From assembly GCA_009774735.1 (NCBI GenBank), contig VSOH01000039.1, positions 1-10,679 on the forward strand: a DNA stretch of 10,679 bases, in the 5' to 3' direction. This document shows positions 1-6,914 of the stretch, piece after piece; positions within the stretch are counted from its first letter, which is position 1, and each line of letters opens with the position of its first letter. The notes under the pieces are model-generated. The model saw only the letters and a list, made by a program, of their open reading frames with translations. It searched no databases and was not told the origin of the DNA. Made by a program: the position numbers and the translations under genes. This stretch comes from Clostridiales bacterium (lineage in GTDB: Bacteria > Bacillota_A > Clostridia > Oscillospirales > Acutalibacteraceae).

Positions 1-40
1 CTTATAAACTTTTTCATAAAATCACCCAACATATTATTTG

Positions 41-76
41 CAAAAAAATAAAGGACATCACAAAGATGCCCTTTAT
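41..76 (-). terminator. Intrinsic terminator after the DUF2130 gene
   Basis: On the minus strand, positions 76 down to 65 pair with 59 down to 48: a 12-bp stem with one G-U wobble and a 5-base loop, followed by a run of T (47 to 42). This is the classic Rho-independent layout and lies about 40 bases past the stop codon of the DUF2130 gene. There is no T-run after the stem on the plus strand, so it should act only on minus-strand transcription. The rest of 1-116 is AT-rich and I see no gene in it. Confidence 0.85.
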
Positions 77-116
77 AAAATAATGTAAATATTTTTGAAA
101 TTTTTTCATAAAAAGC

Positions 117-1427
117 TTAAATTTCATTGCTTTCTAACTCAGCAAACTTAGCCTGCATTGTCGGATTGCCTTTAGTCAGCTTTTTTATAGAAATGTCTTC
201 TATTTTATTATTTGCTGTTCTTAAATGATTATCTGATTTCGTTAAATTTTCCTTAATCTTTTGAAGATGATTTATAGATTTGTCTATTTCTGCAATTGCA
301 TCAACAAACCTGTCATGTGCATGCTGATAATTTTTGGAAAAACTGTCTTTAAAATCCATAAGATTTTGTTCAAAATTAGTAACATCAATATTCTGATTTC
401 TTATTTCAGCGAGCTCTCTTTTATACTCCATCGAATTCAAAGCAGCATTTCGCAGAAGTGTTATAATCGGAATAAAAAACTGCGGTCTTACAACATACAT
501 TTTAGGATATTGATAAGAAACATCAACTATACCTGTATTATACAGTTCGCTTTCAGGCTCAAGCATAGACACAAGAACAGCGTATTCACAATTCTTATCA
601 TTTCGGTCCTTGTCAAGCTTTTTAAAGAAATCCTCATTCTTCTTTTTTGCGGCTGATACATCCTGCTGATTTTTCATTTCAAACATAATCGAAATGATTT
701 CATTGCCCTGCGCATCAGATTCGCGGAATATATAGTCACCCTTGGTGCCTTTTGAAATATCACTGTCCTTTTCAAAATATGCTGTGGGAAAGGCCGTCAT
801 ACGAAGACTGTTGAATTCATTTTCACAATGCTGCTCCAGACTCTCACCAAGCATTTTAGTTGAAAGCCTTTGTTTGAAATCCTTATATTTTTCGATTTCC
901 TCATCCTTAAATCTAAGCTGGGTTTCATAATCCTGCTTTATGGACTGCTCACTTATTTCGTTTTTTTGCTTCTGCAGCTCAAGCTCACTGCTCAGCCTGT
1001 CCCTCTGCTTTTCCAAATCGTGAACAGCCTCTTTTACAGCAAGCTCTTTTTCAATCCTGCTTTGATTAAGCATTGCCGTCAGCCTTGTTATTTCACTTTC
1101 CGACTGACTTTTAAGCTTGTCCCTTTCCTTCTCAACCTCTGAAACTGCATTCTGCATTGCCAAAGCCTGTTGTGTTTCACTGCTTTCCAGCAATAATTTC
1201 AAGCGTGCAATCTCGGTATCCTTATCAGCAAGTATTTCTTTGTTTTTGTTTTCAGCCTCTAATACTGCAAGTTGAACAGCCTGCTCTCTTTCCGCTTTAA
1301 GACTTTTTTCTTTTTTGTTTATTTCCTTATCAAACTCCGAATTACGCACCTGAGCAAGTATTTCCGCATAGCCTGACTCATCAACCTGAAAAACCTCACC
1401 GCATTTAGGACATTTAATCTCGGCCAT
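117..1427 (-). CDS. DUF2130 family protein: CxxC N-terminus, coiled coil, PD-(D/E)XK-like domain
   Basis: The 436-residue protein resembles the DUF2130 (COG4487) family, whose function is unknown to me. It opens with a single CPKC motif (residues 6-9), half of a zinc ribbon. Residues about 35-185 are a charged, Ala/Glu/Lys/Leu-rich coiled coil containing about three degenerate repeats of some 40 residues (51-88, 89-128, 129-157). The conserved domain covers about 186-335. Within it, GD (230-231) followed by FEMK (249-252) matches the D...ExK core of PD-(D/E)XK nucleases, with D231, E250 and K252 as candidate catalytic residues and E195 or E199 as a possible upstream helix glutamate. Residues 336-415 are again helical and charged. 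No signal peptide or membrane segment is visible. The ATG follows AAAGGAG (1439-1445) at 11 bases. The gene is bounded by terminators on both sides, so it is probably monocistronic. Family assignment is likely; nuclease activity is inferred from the motif. Confidence 0.85.
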   Translation of the reverse strand: MAEIKCPKCGEVFQVDESGYAEILAQVRNSEFDKEINKKEKSLKAEREQAVQLAVLEAENKNKEILADKDTEIARLKLLLESSETQQALAMQNAVSEVEKERDKLKSQSESEITRLTAMLNQSRIEKELAVKEAVHDLEKQRDRLSSELELQKQKNEISEQSIKQDYETQLRFKDEEIEKYKDFKQRLSTKMLGESLEQHCENEFNSLRMTAFPTAYFEKDSDISKGTKGDYIFRESDAQGNEIISIMFEMKNQQDVSAAKKKNEDFFKKLDKDRNDKNCEYAVLVSMLEPESELYNTGIVDVSYQYPKMYVVRPQFFIPIITLLRNAALNSMEYKRELAEIRNQNIDVTNFEQNLMDFKDSFSKNYQHAHDRFVDAIAEIDKSINHLQKIKENLTKSDNHLRTANNKIEDISIKKLTKGNPTMQAKFAELESNEI

Positions 1428-1466
1428 AATACTAATATCTCCTTTATTATGCCATTAAAGTAGTAA

Positions 1467-1495
1467 ATTATATTCAAAAAGGATGCTTAAATAAA
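1467..1495 (-). promoter_or_regulatory. Possible promoter of the DUF2130 gene
   Basis: A perfect TATAAT lies at 1467-1472 on the minus strand, about 40 bases before the ATG and just past the pfkA terminator. With a 17-base spacer the -35 would be TTTATT (1490-1495), a poor match that falls in the loop and inner stem of the terminator. The gene needs its own promoter if the terminator works, but the weak -35 keeps this tentative. Confidence 0.35.
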
Positions 1496-1507
1496 AGCAT
1501 CCTTTTT
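1474..1507 (-). terminator. Intrinsic terminator after pfkA
   Basis: Positions 1507-1497 and 1486-1476 form a perfect 11-bp stem (AAAAAGGATGC with its complement), extendable by two A-T pairs into the 10-base loop. The stem's own T-run (1480-1476) ends it on the minus strand. It begins five bases past the pfkA stop codon. The A/T-flanked stem is symmetrical, so weak activity in both directions is possible, but no plus-strand gene needs it. Confidence 0.9.
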
Positions 1508-1512
1508 AAAAA

Positions 1513-2478
1513 TTAAATTGATACCTCGTGAGCAACATTATAAAGCTCCATATCAACAGATTTGGTCATATTGAGAGCTTCAAAAATATCGTAATCAACA
1601 ACATCTTCCTTCTGTGCTGCTACAACTCTGTTACCGATATTATTCATCAAAAGCTTAACAGCATAGTTACCCATACGTGTAGCCATTACTCTGTCTTTAA
1701 CAGTAGGATAACCGCCGCGCTGAGTATGACCGAGAATAGTGGCTCTTGACTCAACACCTGTTTTTGCCTCAACCTCTTTAGCAAGCTCCTCTACATCAAT
1801 ACCGCAGCCCTCGGCAACAATAATGATAAAGTGCTTTTTATCTGTTCTCTGCGTTTTTTTCATACGCTCAATAACATGCTTTTCAATATCAAAAGGTATT
1901 TCAGGAATAAGGATTGATGTAGCACCGCAGGCAATACCTGAGTTAAGTGCCAGCCAGCCTGCTCTTCTGCCCATAACCTCAATAACAGAACATCTGTCAT
2001 GTGATTCAGCAGTATCACGGATACGGTCAACCATTTCCATAATTGTATTAAGACAGGTATCATAGCCGATTGTGTAATCACAGCAGGCAATATCATTGTC
2101 AATTGTACCCGGTATACCTACACATGGAATGCCGCGCTCCGATAAATCCCTTGCACCACGGAAGGAGCCGTCACCGCCGATAACAACAACACCCTCAATA
2201 CCCCACTCCTGGCAGGTACGGATTGCCTTGCGCATACCTTCCTCAGTGGCGAACTCTACTGAACGTGCAGAATAGAGAATAGTACCGCCTCTGTTTATAA
2301 TATCAGAAACCGAACGAAGATCCATTTCAATAAAATCACCGTTGATAAGACCATTATAGCCACGAACAACACCGTAAACCTTGATTCCGTTTTCACACGC
2401 TGTGCGCACAACTGCACGAACTGCAGCGTTCATACCCGGGGCATCGCCGCCGCTTGTTAATACCGCAATAGTTTTCAT
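1513..2478 (-). CDS. pfkA: ATP-dependent 6-phosphofructokinase
   Basis: Phosphorylates fructose-6-phosphate to fructose-1,6-bisphosphate, the committed step of glycolysis, in the cytoplasm as a tetramer. The 321 residues match the usual bacterial PfkA length of about 320. Motifs in order: GGDAPGMN (10-17, ATP loop), GGTILYSAR (64-72), GGDGS (101-105), PGTIDND (123-129, catalytic base D127), MGRRAGW (169-175), EG (223-224), and LGHTQRGG (249-256, sugar-phosphate site). Gly at 104 and 124 marks the ATP-using type; pyrophosphate-using enzymes carry Asp and Lys there. R21, R25 and R154, which bind effectors in the E. coli enzyme, are kept, but its R54 is Leu here and the R211 position is altered, so allosteric control may differ. 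The ATG follows AAGGAGG (2489-2495) at a 10-base spacing. The gene has its own promoter and terminator. In clostridia pyk often follows; here it does not. Confidence 0.98.
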   Translation of the reverse strand: MKTIAVLTSGGDAPGMNAAVRAVVRTACENGIKVYGVVRGYNGLINGDFIEMDLRSVSDIINRGGTILYSARSVEFATEEGMRKAIRTCQEWGIEGVVVIGGDGSFRGARDLSERGIPCVGIPGTIDNDIACCDYTIGYDTCLNTIMEMVDRIRDTAESHDRCSVIEVMGRRAGWLALNSGIACGATSILIPEIPFDIEKHVIERMKKTQRTDKKHFIIIVAEGCGIDVEELAKEVEAKTGVESRATILGHTQRGGYPTVKDRVMATRMGNYAVKLLMNNIGNRVVAAQKEDVVDYDIFEALNMTKSVDMELYNVAHEVSI

Positions 2479-2525
2479 ATTAATAAATCCTCCTTACTGG
2501 AATGTAAATAACAAAATATAAATGT

Positions 2526-2554
2526 ATTTTAATATTACTTGCGAAAAAAGTCAA
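2526..2554 (-). promoter_or_regulatory. Sigma-A type promoter of pfkA
   Basis: On the minus strand TTGACT (2549-2554) and TAAAAT (2526-2531) are separated by exactly 17 bases, each one mismatch from the sigma-A consensus. Transcription would start near 2519, giving a leader of about 40 bases before the pfkA ATG. No terminator is visible between dnaE and this promoter, so pfkA may also receive read-through from the upstream operon. An inverted repeat ACTTG-N10-CAAGT (2537-2556) overlaps the -35 and spacer. Confidence 0.7.
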
Positions 2555-2567
2555 GTGTTGAGTTATT

Positions 2568-5500
2568 TTATCCTTTATAAACTACATTTTCATCACCAAG
2601 TATCCGTTTTAACTCCTTAAGCTCGGTTTCATTCACCTCAACAAAATCGTGCCTTGGCTGAAGCTCATATTCCCCACTTTCAGTATAGTAGAAATAAAGC
2701 GGTATTGTTCCGTCAAAAATTGAGGTTACACGCTTGGCAAGGGATATATTTTCATCCTCTTTATTTTTAAACCTTAAATATAAAGCCTTCTTCTTTCTTT
2801 TTTTGCCCGGATTACTGTCGGCAGAGCCTGCCCCTGAAGGCGGTGCTTCAATAACACCCGCAAGAACCTTTGCATCCTTTTCTTCTTCAAGAGAAAGATT
2901 GCCGCTGACGCTTATAATACTGCCGTCGTATATAAGATTCTGATACTGTTCAAGTGTTTTCGGAAAAACCAATACTTCTATTGAGCCGTATAAGTCCTCA
3001 AGCGTCACAAAAGCCATAGATGAATTACTTCTTGTCTGCTTCAAGGTGGTATGCGTAATAATGCCGCATATTTTAACATTTGCTCTGTCTTTATACTTCG
3101 ACATATCCTCCTTGCCTGCCTCAATCAGTTCAATCGTATCGGCATAGCCAAGACGCTTACAGATATCAGCGTACTTATCCATAGGATGACCTGAAAGATA
3201 AAGTCCTGTCATATCCTTCTCCATTTTAAGAAGCTCGTTTTTCGGAAATTCGCTGACATCGGGCATTTCGACCTCAAAGCTGAAGCTTTCACCGCCGCCG
3301 AGCTCAAAAAATCCAACCTGACCGTATCTGGTGTTTTGTCTGTAATTATCAAGATTTGTCAGCAGAGCAGGAAGTACCTGAAGCATCTGACGTCTGTTTG
3401 CACCAAGACAATCCATTGCACCTGCACGAACAAGACTTTCAACGGCACGGCGGTTGAAATGCCCCTCCTGCATTCGCCGGCAAAAATCTGTCAGCGAGGT
3501 AAAATCACCATTTCTGCGTTCGTTAACGATATCATCAATGAATTCACTGCCGATATTTTTAATACCGAGCAAGCCATAATTAATAACCTTACCATTTGCA
3601 GTAAAGCCCTTTAATGATGTATTGATATTCGGCGGTCCAAGCCTTAAACCAATACGCTTGCACTCGGCAGTATACCTTGCAATTTTATTGGACTGATCAA
3701 GCACCGACGTCATTAATGCCGCCATAAATTCAGCAGGATAATAGCATTTAAGATACGCTGTTCTGTAAGCAACAAGAGCATAACAGGCAGCATGGGATTT
3801 ATTAAATGCATACTTTGCAAAATCCGACATTTGGTCAAAAATTGTATTAGCCGTTTTGCTGTCAATGTCATTTTTTTCACAGCCTGCAATGAAAGCCTCA
3901 CGTTCCTTTTCCATAACATCAAGCTTTTTCTTGCTCATTGCACGTCTTACAATATCCGCTCTTCCGTAGGAATAACCTGCCAGCTCACGAAAGATCTGCA
4001 TTACCTGTTCCTGATAAACCATACAGCCGTATGTATTTTCAAGTATCGGTTTCAGTTTCTCTGTCAGATATTTAACTGACTGAGGATTATTGGAATTTTC
4101 AACAAAGGTATCAATCTGCTTGGCAGGACCGGGTCTGTAAAGAGATGTAGCAGCAATCAAATCCTCAAGTGCCTTTGGCTTGAGATTCATAAGCATCTGC
4201 TTCATTCCGCTTGATTCAAACTGAAATATACCCTCTGTCTGCCCCCTTGCAAATAGTTTGTAAACATCAGCATCCTCAATCGACACATTGTTTATATCAA
4301 TCCCTGCAGCCTTTGCTGCGTCATCAATAACCGTTAAGGTACGCAGACCGAGAAAATCCATTTTAAGAAGTCCCAGTTCCTCAAGCGTCGTCATAATATA
4401 CTGTGTAACAGGCACGCCATCATTCGTTGCAAGCGGAACATATGTTGAAACAGGATTGTGTGTAATAACAACGCCTGCGGCGTGAGTTGAGGTGTTTCTC
4501 GGCATACCCTCAACCTTTCTTGCTGTTTCAATAAGCTCATTGACCTGCGAATTTTCCTCCATCAGCTTCGCAAGCTCCTTCGACTTATGAACAGCCTGAT
4601 CAATTGTTATATGAAAATCATTCGGCACAAGCTTTGCAACAGCATCAACCGCCGCATAGGGCATACCCATTGCTCTGCCAACATCCCGGATCGCCGCACG
4701 TGTGGCAAGCGTACCGAAGGTAACAATCTGTGCCACATGGTCACTGCCGTATTTATTTGTTACATAATCAATGACCTCGCCTCTGCGTTCATAGCAGAAA
4801 TCAATATCAAAATCAGGCATGGACACACGCTGAGGATTTAAAAATCTTTCAAAAAGAAGATTGTATTTCATAGGGTCAAGGTCAGTAATTCCCATACAGT
4901 ATGCAGCAATAGAGCCTGCACCGGAGCCACGACCGGGACCTACGGGGATATCCCTGCTTTTTGCAAAGGACACAAAGTCAGCTACAATCAGATAATAATC
5001 TGTATATCCCATTTTTTCAACAGTTTCAAGCTCATAGCTGAGCCTGTCAAAATATTCCTCAGGCGGATTTTCACCGTACCTTTTTTTCATCCCGTCAAGA
5101 CACAACTTTTTGAAATACGCAAAGTGGTCCATATTATCAGGTGTTTCAAAATACGGAAGCTTTGTGTTACCAAATTCAAATTCAAAATTACACCTGTCCG
5201 CAATAAGCTGTGTATTATCAATTGCCTCAGGAATATCGGGAAAGAGTTTTCGCATTTCCTCCTCGCTCTTAAGGTAAAACTCATCGGCATGAAATTCCAG
5301 CCCTGTATCATCACCTATAACGTGGTTAGTGGCTATACATATGAGAACCTGCTGAATTTTAGCATCCTGCTTTTCAATATAATGAACATCATTTGTAGCA
5401 GCAAGAGGTATACCTGTTTCTCTTGCAATACGCTTAATTCCCTCGTTAACCGCCTGCTGCTCAGGCAGGCCATGATTTTGCAGTTCAAGATAATAATTTC

Positions 5501-5999
5501 CGTTTCCGAAAAGCTCGTTATACCAAAGTGCTGTATTTTTCGCCCTTTCATAGTCCTTTTGCAGAAGTGCCTGCGGTATTTCACCCGCAAGACAGGCAGA
5601 AAGGCATATTAATCCCTCGTGATGCTTTTCAAGTAAATCGTGGTCAATTCTCGGTTTGAAATAAAAGCCCTCGGTAAAAGCTTTCGACACCATATGAATC
5701 AAATTTTTATAGCCTGTTTCATTTTCGCACAGCAATATAAGATGATTATATTCCTTATCAAGCACCTTGTCCTTATCAAATCTTGTACGGGGTGCAACAT
5801 ATACCTCACAGCCGATAACAGACTTTATACCCTCGCTTTTACAAGCCTTATAAAAATCAACAGCCCCGTACATATTACCGTGGTCAGTAATAGCAAGAGA
5901 CTGCATTCCCAGACTCTTTGCACGGCACACCAATTGCTTAATCCGGCAGGCACCGTCAAGTAATGAAAACTCTGTATGTGTATGCAAATGAGTAAACAT
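2568..5999 (-). CDS. dnaE: DNA polymerase III subunit alpha (DnaE)
   Basis: Replicative C-family polymerase of 1143 residues, full length for DnaE. The N-terminal PHP domain (1-210) keeps a complete set of likely metal ligands: H6, H8, D15, H40, E65, H86, C136, D204, H206. The polymerase core has GPGRGSGAGS (354-363), the two catalytic Asp in PDFDID (D396, D398) and the third in MDFLGLRTLT (D548). HAAGVV (506-511), YRPGP (621-625) and SHAACYALVAYRTAYL (735-750) are also typical. QVGFF (894-898) is a plausible beta-clamp binding motif at the place where E. coli has QADMF. An OB fold lies at about 975-1050, then a Pro/Gly/Ser linker with KKRKKK (1066-1071) and a C-terminal domain. Firmicutes usually pair this enzyme with PolC, which is not in this window. 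The ATG lies 17 bases after the whiA stop; its AAAGGAT ribosome site overlaps that stop. Last gene of the hprK-dnaE run. Confidence 0.98.
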   Translation of the reverse strand: MFTHLHTHTEFSLLDGACRIKQLVCRAKSLGMQSLAITDHGNMYGAVDFYKACKSEGIKSVIGCEVYVAPRTRFDKDKVLDKEYNHLILLCENETGYKNLIHMVSKAFTEGFYFKPRIDHDLLEKHHEGLICLSACLAGEIPQALLQKDYERAKNTALWYNELFGNGNYYLELQNHGLPEQQAVNEGIKRIARETGIPLAATNDVHYIEKQDAKIQQVLICIATNHVIGDDTGLEFHADEFYLKSEEEMRKLFPDIPEAIDNTQLIADRCNFEFEFGNTKLPYFETPDNMDHFAYFKKLCLDGMKKRYGENPPEEYFDRLSYELETVEKMGYTDYYLIVADFVSFAKSRDIPVGPGRGSGAGSIAAYCMGITDLDPMKYNLLFERFLNPQRVSMPDFDIDFCYERRGEVIDYVTNKYGSDHVAQIVTFGTLATRAAIRDVGRAMGMPYAAVDAVAKLVPNDFHITIDQAVHKSKELAKLMEENSQVNELIETARKVEGMPRNTSTHAAGVVITHNPVSTYVPLATNDGVPVTQYIMTTLEELGLLKMDFLGLRTLTVIDDAAKAAGIDINNVSIEDADVYKLFARGQTEGIFQFESSGMKQMLMNLKPKALEDLIAATSLYRPGPAKQIDTFVENSNNPQSVKYLTEKLKPILENTYGCMVYQEQVMQIFRELAGYSYGRADIVRRAMSKKKLDVMEKEREAFIAGCEKNDIDSKTANTIFDQMSDFAKYAFNKSHAACYALVAYRTAYLKCYYPAEFMAALMTSVLDQSNKIARYTAECKRIGLRLGPPNINTSLKGFTANGKVINYGLLGIKNIGSEFIDDIVNERRNGDFTSLTDFCRRMQEGHFNRRAVESLVRAGAMDCLGANRRQMLQVLPALLTNLDNYRQNTRYGQVGFFELGGGESFSFEVEMPDVSEFPKNELLKMEKDMTGLYLSGHPMDKYADICKRLGYADTIELIEAGKEDMSKYKDRANVKICGIITHTTLKQTRSNSSMAFVTLEDLYGSIEVLVFPKTLEQYQNLIYDGSIISVSGNLSLEEEKDAKVLAGVIEAPPSGAGSADSNPGKKRKKKALYLRFKNKEDENISLAKRVTSIFDGTIPLYFYYTESGEYELQPRHDFVEVNETELKELKRILGDENVVYKG

Positions 6000-6016
6000 A
6001 TTATTTTTTCAATCCT

Positions 6017-6904
6017 TTATTCTAAATTCTCGGCAATCTGGACAATTCTTTTCAGCCTGTGATTAACTCCCGAGCGTGACATACCGCTGAGCTTTGAAAG
6101 CTCTGCCAATGACAGTTCAGGATTATCTCTTCTTAAAACTGCCATTTCCTTTAAATCATTTTTAAGATAATCAAGTCCCTTGGCACTCTCAATTCTTTCA
6201 ATTGCTTTAATATGGGCGAAGCTTGCCTTAACAGTTTTCTCAATATTGGCAGCCTCACAGTTAGCCGTTCTGTTTGCCTTGTTTCTGAAATCCTTGACAA
6301 TTTCAACATTCATCATTTCAAACATAGCAGAGGATGCGCCCATAAGATAGAGGCAATCCTCAATCGCCTCACTGCCCTTAAAATAAACTATATTATAGCC
6401 CTTTCTGTTTGACGTTTTAGGAGCAAGCTCAATCTCACCAAGCAGTGTCACAAGACTTTTAGAAAGATTGAGATAAGGCACCGTGAACTCCAAATGATAA
6501 TCCTTCTGCGGAGTTGACACAGTCCCGCAGGACAGAAATGCACCTGCAACAAAGGCATTAATACAGCCCTCACAGTCAAAATTGGAATGATTTATTTTAA
6601 GGCTGCCGCCGTCATTATGACCAAACACGCCAAGTATTTTATCGCATTCGACACTGTCTTCTATATTAACAGAATAGTTTCTGCCGCCGGGTGACCTTTT
6701 TACATCACATTCAACATTACAGTATTTTTTAATAAGCTCCTTATAAAGCTCTGCAAGCTCTTCATTCTCGCTCTGCATACTCACACCAAAGCTTGAAAAG
6801 CTTTTTCCGAATATGCATATACCATAAAGCATTGCTTTTTCACAGCAGCTATGTTCATATTCAATTCTTAACAGTTCGTTTTTAACATCCTGTGAAAATG
6901 ACAT
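6017..6904 (-). CDS. whiA: DNA-binding protein WhiA
   Basis: WhiA-family protein of 295 residues, near the usual 300 to 320. The N-terminal part (about 1-205) is the LAGLIDADG-like domain derived from homing endonucleases, seen in FVAGAFLSCGTVS (118-130) and the following YHLEF (136-140); the family is not known to cut DNA. The signature around NRTANCEAANIEKTV (211-225) is well preserved. A helix-turn-helix occupies about 262-290 with the typical PELSLAELSKLSG and SGVNHRLKRI segments. WhiA controls sporulation septation in Streptomyces and influences cell division in Bacillus subtilis. Ten bases separate it from rapZ; the ribosome site AGGAAG lies in the end of rapZ with a rather long spacer of 13 bases. 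Targets here cannot be told from sequence. Confidence 0.97.
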   Translation of the reverse strand: MSFSQDVKNELLRIEYEHSCCEKAMLYGICIFGKSFSSFGVSMQSENEELAELYKELIKKYCNVECDVKRSPGGRNYSVNIEDSVECDKILGVFGHNDGGSLKINHSNFDCEGCINAFVAGAFLSCGTVSTPQKDYHLEFTVPYLNLSKSLVTLLGEIELAPKTSNRKGYNIVYFKGSEAIEDCLYLMGASSAMFEMMNVEIVKDFRNKANRTANCEAANIEKTVKASFAHIKAIERIESAKGLDYLKNDLKEMAVLRRDNPELSLAELSKLSGMSRSGVNHRLKRIVQIAENLE

Positions 6905-6914
6905 TTATACCCGA

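Noticed and set aside
10..113. Direct repeat of TTTTTCATAAAA at 10-21 and 102-113
   Set aside because: Only 12 bases of nearly pure A/T in an AT-rich spacer; no target-site duplication or element between the copies, only the terminator.
261..656. Open plus-strand frame inside the DUF2130 gene (131 codons)
   Set aside because: It is opposite a well-supported gene, has a Cys/Ile/Phe-rich composition typical of antisense frames, and no good ribosome site.
5124..5612. Open plus-strand frame of 162 codons opposite dnaE
   Set aside because: Antisense shadow of the conserved PHP-domain region; composition is unlike a real protein and no family resemblance is seen.
6017..6904. WhiA as an active homing endonuclease
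   Set aside because: The LAGLIDADG-like part is degenerate, as in all WhiA proteins, and the helix-turn-helix plus gene context mark a regulator.
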